From positions 59,067 to 123,066 of the forward strand of contig CATLOT010000007.1 of the NCBI GenBank assembly GCA_950054155.1: a stretch of DNA of 64,000 bases, in the 5' to 3' direction. Position 1 is the stretch's first letter. Each line of letters starts with the position of its first letter. This document shows positions 59,866 to 64,000 of this stretch, one piece after another. A model generated the notes under the pieces. The model searched no databases and was not told the DNA's origin. It saw only the letters and a program-made list of their open reading frames with translations. This stretch comes from an uncultured Bacteriovoracaceae bacterium (lineage in GTDB: Bacteria > Bdellovibrionota > Bacteriovoracia > Bacteriovoracales > Bacteriovoracaceae). The position numbers were made by a program, and so were the translations under genes.

Positions 59866-61590
59866 TTACTCCTCTACTTTTATTTTATCGATTGTTTTTC
59901 CAAATAATTTTTCAGCTTCTTTTATTACGGGATGAGTTCGTAGGTCTTCTTCACGCTTTGCAATTCCCTCTAATCTTTCTTTCTCCCAAATTTCAGACTT
60001 AGAAAGAAAATTATCTTTTTGCGCTTCCTCATCATTTAAAAGAGTAATTGAAAGCTCTGCTCGCTCGACTTGAAAGAAGCTCTTCATTAAAGCCTCTATC
60101 TTTTGCATGCCTTCACCCGTAATGAGGTGATCATAGAAAAGCTTTGAGTTTTCAGTGAAACCATACTTGATATAGACGGCATCTTCACTTCTCTCAAGCT
60201 CACCAATAATATTTCCCTGCTCAAGCTCAGCAAAAATTGCTGGTAACTCCACTTTTAAATGCTCTTCAAAGCTCGGCCAATCACTTCCCGTAACGGTTTC
60301 TTTCTCAACAACTTCGGCGGTTGGTTCAGATTCGGTTTCAGAAAGGGGAGCAGTTTCAGGAGTATTCACTTCCTCAACGACGGCTTGAGTTTCTTCTATT
60401 ACCGGCTCTACTTTGATTTGCTCTTCTTTAATCGGTTCTTCTTTGACTGGCTCAGGAGTCAGCTCTTTTTTTTTTGCTGTTTCAGAAACAGCGAGGCCTG
60501 TTCCTTTTAAAATCTCCGAGCGTCTTGCATGCTTTTGAAAGATAATACTAATTGTCTTCTCTGGACTTATTCCTTCAAGGGCCCAAGAGAGGTCGCGTGA
60601 AAGAGACTCAAAGAGCCAAAAAAGCTCATCAATGGTAGCGCCATTAACAAAGGCTTTACCCTGAACCGTTAGAGTAGTTTTCTCAAGTGTATCAACATTT
60701 TCAATAACACTGTAATAAAAGGCGAGAAGGCTTGTCGTGATATTTGAAAGACTCACATTTTCATAGAGCATCTCTGACAGGATTTGAGCACTTCTTTGAG
60801 CATCTCCCAAGAGAATCGCTTCACCTAAATCACGAATAGCTGAAACCTTAGCAAGACCTAAAGCCACCGATATAACGTCTTCTGTAACGACTTGGTCATC
60901 ACTAAAACTTAAAACTTGATCCATCAATGAGAGGGTATCGCGGAAAGACCCGCTTCCTTGTTGAGCAAGAATCGTAATAAGATCATCACTCTCAAACTTA
61001 ATATTTTCAATTTCAGCGATCTTCTTTATGTGCATGACAAGGGTTTCAACTGAAGCATTTCTAAAGTCAAAACGAATACAACGAGAAAGAACCGTATCAA
61101 GAAGTTTATGAGGTTCTGTAGTCGCCAAAAGAAAAACAGTATGTTCAGGCGGTTCCTCGAGTGTTTTCAAGAGAGCGTTGAAGGCACTCGTTGAAAGCAT
61201 ATGGACTTCATCAATGATATAGACTTTATATTTCCCAAATGTAGGAAGTGTTTGGACATTATTAACAAGTTCACGAACATCATCGACACTGTTATTTGAT
61301 GCACCATCGATCTCGAGGACATTCATTGAACTGCCATTTTCAAATTCGCGGCAGCCTTCACAATTGTTACAAGGATTACCGTCGTCTAAGCGCTCTTGAC
61401 AGCGAAGGGACTTGGCAAAGATACGGGCGACGGAAGTTTTTCCGATTCCTCGGGTTCCCGTCAAAATATAGGCGTGCCCAAGGCGATCTTTAGCAATCGC
61501 ATTTTGAAAAGAGCGAGTTACATGCTCCTGACCCACAACTTCTTGAAATTGCTTTGGTCGATATTTTCTGGATAAGACCTGATATGCCAC
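59866..61590 (-). CDS. dnaX: DNA polymerase III tau (and probably gamma) subunit
   Basis: 574 residues from a GTG (MAYQVLSRKYRPKQFQEVVGQEHV). Walker A GTRGIGKTS (45-53), zinc cluster C..CNNCEGC, Walker B VYIIDEVHML and sensor VLSRCIRF are present. Clamp-loader domains I-III end near residue 370. An acidic Pro/Glu linker (376-430) follows, then a tau-like C-terminal domain. Codons 372-375 contain ten consecutive A; one deletion gives AAA AAG AGC TGA and one insertion gives AAA AGA GCT GAC TCC TGA. Slippage in either direction would therefore yield a gamma-like protein of about 376-379 residues. Confidence 0.95.
   Translation of the reverse strand: MAYQVLSRKYRPKQFQEVVGQEHVTRSFQNAIAKDRLGHAYILTGTRGIGKTSVARIFAKSLRCQERLDDGNPCNNCEGCREFENGSSMNVLEIDGASNNSVDDVRELVNNVQTLPTFGKYKVYIIDEVHMLSTSAFNALLKTLEEPPEHTVFLLATTEPHKLLDTVLSRCIRFDFRNASVETLVMHIKKIAEIENIKFESDDLITILAQQGSGSFRDTLSLMDQVLSFSDDQVVTEDVISVALGLAKVSAIRDLGEAILLGDAQRSAQILSEMLYENVSLSNITTSLLAFYYSVIENVDTLEKTTLTVQGKAFVNGATIDELFWLFESLSRDLSWALEGISPEKTISIIFQKHARRSEILKGTGLAVSETAKKKELTPEPVKEEPIKEEQIKVEPVIEETQAVVEEVNTPETAPLSETESEPTAEVVEKETVTGSDWPSFEEHLKVELPAIFAELEQGNIIGELERSEDAVYIKYGFTENSKLFYDHLITGEGMQKIEALMKSFFQVERAELSITLLNDEEAQKDNFLSKSEIWEKERLEGIAKREEDLRTHPVIKEAEKLFGKTIDKIKVEE
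60466..60475 (-). promoter_or_regulatory. A10 slippage site in dnaX
   Basis: Ten consecutive A residues on the coding strand (GC-A10-GAG) at codons 372-375, just past the clamp-loader core. Both shifted frames stop within 1-5 codons. Position and composition resemble the transcriptional-slippage site of Thermus dnaX and the A AAA AAG site of E. coli dnaX. Confidence 0.6.
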
Positions 61591-61675
61591 GCGTTACTAT
61601 TCCTTACTTCTTTTGAAAGGTCATAATACCGAGGATTGAAAGGGGATGGCAAAGATTTTGGGTGGATATGCTAAA

Positions 61676-61780
61676 GGTGGCAGCCAGACCAATAACACAT
61701 CGCCTCTTTGGTTACCGTTGCTTCCTTCCGGACCTGGCGGAGTTCACCCAGAAAGCGATTGCTAAGATCTGACTACCGCC
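61676..61780 (-). ncRNA. ffs: Signal recognition particle RNA (4.5S, small type)
   Basis: The minus strand has the invariant SRP apex CAGGTCCGGAAGGAAGCA (GGAA tetraloop with the AGCA internal loop). The ends pair: GGTAGTCAGATC with GGTCTGGCTGCC, including G-U pairs, giving a roughly 105-nt hairpin RNA. A consensus promoter begins 5 bp upstream. It binds Ffh for cotranslational membrane targeting. It lies upstream of dnaX, as scr does in Bacillus. Confidence 0.93.
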
Positions 61781-61784
61781 GGCA

Positions 61785-61813
61785 AATATAGGAAACATGG
61801 GAAGCACTGTCAA
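61785..61813 (-). promoter_or_regulatory. Consensus sigma70 promoter of the SRP RNA
   Basis: Minus strand TTGACA (61813-61808), exactly 17 bp, TATATT (61790-61785). It ends about 5-7 bp before the predicted RNA 5' end. It likely also drives dnaX-ybaB-recR-mglA. Confidence 0.9.
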
Positions 61814-61820
61814 TGCGAGA

Positions 61821-61840
61821 AAGGGGGCAGTTGCCCCCTT
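61821..61840 (-). terminator. Terminator of the DUF2383 gene
   Basis: AAGGGGGCA / TGCCCCCTT, a 9-bp stem with a 2-nt loop, 9 bp after the stop codon; the minus strand continues CCCCCTTTCTC. It separates the ferritin-like gene from the SRP promoter. Confidence 0.8.
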
Positions 61841-61849
61841 GCACAAAGT

Positions 61850-62275
61850 CTAGCTTACGCGAGACATAAGTGTATCAATATCTGAAATATGTTTTCTCTG
61901 CGTTGGAATAAAAGTACTTCTTACCATCGACTTCAGTGCCTCAGGCGTCTCACTTGATTCCATGAGCTCTTCGTACTCTTTAAGTCCATGCTCTTCACCC
62001 TCTTTAAGGGCCTTAAGCGCCGCTTTTTCACCAAGAACTTTGGCAGTTCCCGTCACGAGCTTACTCCATGAGCCCCAAGCACCACTAGAATCTGGAACTT
62101 CCACTCCATTGGACTTGGCAACATCACTAAGCTTCATGAGGGCTTCACGGTGATCTTTAGCAAAGTATCTTAACTTATCAATTTGAGAATCAGTCCCATA
62201 CTTTTCAAAGACTTGACCATAAGTTTCAACAGCAGCTCTTTCACCTTTAATTAGTTCTTTAATTTTACTCATCAT
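61850..62275 (-). CDS. Ferritin-like DUF2383 protein
   Basis: 141 residues (140 if the second ATG at 62272, which is better spaced from AGGAG, is used). The protein is helical: IKELIKGERAAVETYGQVFEKYG, YFAKDHREALMKLSD, GEKAALKALKEGEEHGLKEYEELM and RSTFIPTQRKHISDID. The repeated E...H and E-H-G-L-K-E-Y patterns are like the di-metal-type four-helix bundle of DUF2383/ferritin-like proteins. No known substrate. Low-complexity repeats of GTTAA occur about 20-35 bp upstream. It is monocistronic with its own terminator. Confidence 0.75.
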   Translation of the reverse strand: MMSKIKELIKGERAAVETYGQVFEKYGTDSQIDKLRYFAKDHREALMKLSDVAKSNGVEVPDSSGAWGSWSKLVTGTAKVLGEKAALKALKEGEEHGLKEYEELMESSETPEALKSMVRSTFIPTQRKHISDIDTLMSRVS

Positions 62276-62446
62276 TAACTCCTAATGTTTAAGTTAGCGT
62301 TAACTAACGTTAAAGCATGACGGGGTTATGAGTATTTACGATCTTGATAAGATCTCTTTTAGAAAAGTACACATAGAAAAGAGACAAGATTATTATTAGA
62401 GCGGCCGTATCGAACAAGTTACTTAAATCAGAATTAGATTAAAAAG

Positions 62447-62534
62447 TGGCGGAGGACAAGAGATTCGAACTCTCGAAGGGTTGCCCCTTACACGCTTTCC
62501 AAGCGTGCGCCTTAGACCACTCGGCCAATCCTCC
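62447..62534 (-). tRNA. tRNA-Ser(GGA)
   Basis: The minus strand folds as a class II tRNA of 88 nt: acceptor GGAGGAT with TCCTCC, D-arm GCCGAGTGGTC, anticodon loop TTGGAAA flanked by CACGC/GCGTG, a long variable arm, a T-arm GTTCGAATC, discriminator G and an encoded CCA. The anticodon GGA (62500-62498) reads UCC and UCU serine codons. Confidence 0.96.
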
Positions 62535-62577
62535 GCAAAAACGATGCAAGATTTTTAACACAGTGAATATTCAGTGT

Positions 62578-63075
62578 CTATGATTTCGGCTTCTTGAAGT
62601 TGTATGTGCCACGTTTTTGGCGAAAGAACTGGCTCAATAGCCTAGAGGTCTCATAGTGTTTAACCCCGCCAATAACAGAAAATTGGTGATTAAGCCGCTT
62701 ATCTTTATGAACATCATACCCCAGAGAAAGAGCACCCCCTTTTGAGTCGTAGGCACCAAAAACAAGAGTTTTTATGCGCGACTGCCAAAGTGCGCCCATA
62801 CACATAAGGCACGGCTCGAGGGTAACAACTAAAGTGCAGTTTTCAAGGCGCCAGTCCCCTAAGAGTTCGGCAGCTTTTCTTAGGGTTATAATTTCTGCGT
62901 GTCCACAAGGATCATGCACGGACTCTTTCTCATTCCCGGCACCACAAATAATTTTTCCTTGAGAGTCTAGAAGGCAAGCACCAATTGGAACTTCATCCGC
63001 TTTGGCAGCGGCCTCGGCAAAGAGGAGTGCTTCTCCCATTGCCCATTCATAATCCTGATATTTAAGCTTGCTCAT
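62578..63075 (-). CDS. tadA: tRNA adenosine(34) deaminase
   Basis: 165 residues from ATG 63075; an in-frame start at 63129 would add 18 residues and run well inside the upstream gene. Zinc and catalytic residues H59-A-E61 and P-C89-L-M-C92 form the deaminase motif. IGACLLDSQGKII and FGAYDSKGGALSLGYDV are TadA-specific. It converts A34 to inosine in tRNA-Arg(ACG). The gene overlaps the upstream membrane-protein gene by 14 bp. The order tadA, tRNA-Ser, SRP RNA, dnaX resembles the Bacillus yaaJ-scr-dnaX region. Confidence 0.94.
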   Translation of the reverse strand: MSKLKYQDYEWAMGEALLFAEAAAKADEVPIGACLLDSQGKIICGAGNEKESVHDPCGHAEIITLRKAAELLGDWRLENCTLVVTLEPCLMCMGALWQSRIKTLVFGAYDSKGGALSLGYDVHKDKRLNHQFSVIGGVKHYETSRLLSQFFRQKRGTYNFKKPKS

Positions 63076-63787
63076 TTTTAAACTTTTTCTTTTGCTTAAG
63101 CTTTCTCTCACTTCGCCAAAATTTAACAAAGTTCTTAAAGAGACTTTCTACACCATCCTCTTCAAGAACGAAGCGTACACCGTAATTGAAAGGGCGGCCC
63201 ACACTATACTTTCGCTTAGACATAATTTCAGCTCTAAACTTCATACTGGCGACTTCATCAAAGGGCTCAAGTTCGAGATATTCACCAAGCTTGTAATCTC
63301 TAAAGGAAGCGACACAACCAGCACCGCGGCGAAGGTCCGTTAATCGCCCCTCAACTTTTTCATCGTTATAAGTCACCTGGACCTTGAGGTCATCACGATA
63401 GCGAAAATCATATTCCCACCAACTGACAATCGGATAGAAGATAGGTGTCCACAAAGAGTAACACTGAATTCCAATCAGAACAGATGCCGCTAAGAAAGCA
63501 ACAAAGTTCATACTCAATAGTGGCTGCTGGCAAAGTTTAAAGAGCGAATAAATTCCTAGCACTCCAAAGAAAGTCCAAAAGGAATAGTAGAGGCTTTGCA
63601 AAAGTCGTCTTAAGAAGAGGGCATAACCCGCAATTACCAAGACCATAAAAATGAAGCTAAACCACTCACCGTCGTGAAGGGTTTCATAGAAAAGACCAAG
63701 GAGGAGAAAGAAGAAAATTCCCCAATTCAAGACCTCTGTTCGATCTATCTCTTGCTTAAGCTTTAATTTGTTCAAAGATAACTTCAT
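63062..63787 (-). CDS. Membrane protein with possible PilZ-like C-terminal domain
   Basis: 241 residues. Four hydrophobic helices occupy residues about 22-120. The C-terminal part (about 128-215: RYRDDLKVQVTYNDEKVEGRLTDLRRGAGCVASF and RPFNYGVRFV) has the alternating strands of a PilZ-like barrel, including a D-L-R-R-G-A-G position where PilZ has DLSxGG. The RxxxR arginines are not clear, so c-di-GMP binding is unproven. Start ATG 63787. It is the gene nearest the right edge that is certain, and it overlaps tadA by 14 bp. Confidence 0.6.
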   Translation of the reverse strand: MKLSLNKLKLKQEIDRTEVLNWGIFFFLLLGLFYETLHDGEWFSFIFMVLVIAGYALFLRRLLQSLYYSFWTFFGVLGIYSLFKLCQQPLLSMNFVAFLAASVLIGIQCYSLWTPIFYPIVSWWEYDFRYRDDLKVQVTYNDEKVEGRLTDLRRGAGCVASFRDYKLGEYLELEPFDEVASMKFRAEIMSKRKYSVGRPFNYGVRFVLEEDGVESLFKNFVKFWRSERKLKQKKKFKNEQA

Positions 63788-64000
63788 GAAATCATTATAC
63801 TAGGAACCCACACCACAAACCAGTAGGCTATCTTTGGTAATCTCGACCTTGTTGCTCGCGTTCGCGTCAGCGACGTGAAGCAATAAGGATGGGCGTTTTC
63901 TGGTAGAAAACTTTAAAACCTCGGGCTCTTCACACTTAGGGGTGTTTTCACCGCATCACGAGTAACTAAGTCAGGCATGGCAATCAACAACTTATAATTG
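63788..64000. other. Right-edge non-coding stretch, higher GC than neighbours
   Basis: 213 bp without a recognised gene. It includes a 7-bp dyad GTTTTCT...AGAAAAC (63896-63912) and a GGTG TTTT CACC hairpin near 63943-63954. A minus-strand frame is open from the edge to a TAA at 63915-63913 (28 codons, ending VKTPLSVKSPRF); it could be the tail of a gene outside the window. No RNA family was matched. Confidence 0.3.

Noticed and set aside
1..64000. Mobile elements, phage, CRISPR, integrons, toxin-antitoxin
   Set aside because: No transposase, integrase, direct-repeat array or attachment-site pattern was found on either strand; gene order is housekeeping-like.

Overview
The window reads as low-GC chromosomal DNA from a Gram-negative, flagellated bacterium. 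The gene families fit Bdellovibrionota, most likely a Bacteriovorax/Halobacteriovorax-type predator: a PASTA-tailed FtsI, an MglA-type GTPase beside a roadblock-like gene, a MoxR-Bat operon, large lineage-specific lipoproteins, LpxH, and a MurE with the DNPR (meso-DAP) motif. This assignment is inferred from gene content and was not tested by a search. I see no insertion sequences, phage genes, CRISPR arrays or integrases. Genes are tightly packed, with many 1-26 bp overlaps and many TTG/GTG starts.

Layout. 1-6.5 kb: leftward moxR-DUF58-(DUF4381-like)-batA-batB/C-batD operon with its own sigma70-type promoter; batD runs off the left edge. 6.5-11.4 kb: a 1369-residue lipoprotein and an exported partner. 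11.5-15.2 kb: rqcH and mutS2 (rqcU), both ribosome-rescue genes, diverging from start codons that physically overlap. 15.1-17.8 kb: lepB, a penicillin-binding protein and rlmE. 17.8-18.2 kb: a non-coding stretch with four DnaA-box-like sites. 18.2-19.7 kb: a polytopic membrane protein. 19.7-19.8 kb: a near-consensus FliA (sigma28) promoter followed about 45 bp later by a strong terminator, a candidate flagellar small RNA. 19.95-22.2 kb: fliD, fliS and a FliT-like gene. 22.4-29.2 kb: a Maf-like protein, two long GT9 glycosyltransferases, a 43-codon micro-gene, an unknown helical protein, and a histidine kinase with its receiver protein. This looks like a flagellar glycosylation and signalling block. 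29.2-32.5 kb: nadK, recN and lpxH. 32.7-34.6 kb: two flagellin genes, the first with a clear sigma28 promoter. 34.8-37.7 kb: hldE/rfaE domain II, an RDD protein, rsmE and prmA. 37.9-40.2 kb: udk and an RNase J gene that has no canonical start codon.

40.2-56.6 kb is a leftward division and cell-wall (dcw) cluster: mtnP-rsmH-ftsL-ftsI-murE-murF-mraY-murD-ftsW-murC-murB-ftsQ-ftsA-ftsZ. murG, ddl and mraZ are not in it. 56.7-57.9 kb holds a lipase-like alpha/beta hydrolase. 57.9-63.8 kb holds (leftward) a membrane protein, tadA, tRNA-Ser(GGA), a DUF2383 ferritin-like protein, the SRP RNA, dnaX, ybaB, recR, a roadblock-like gene and mglA. dnaX carries a run of ten A residues at the end of its clamp-loader domain; a slip in either direction there ends translation within five codons.

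The best candidates for undescribed biology are the sigma28-driven small RNA upstream of fliD, the glycosylation and signalling operon with its micro-gene, the rqcH/mutS2 start-codon overlap, the RNase J AUU-type start, and the DnaA-box cluster.
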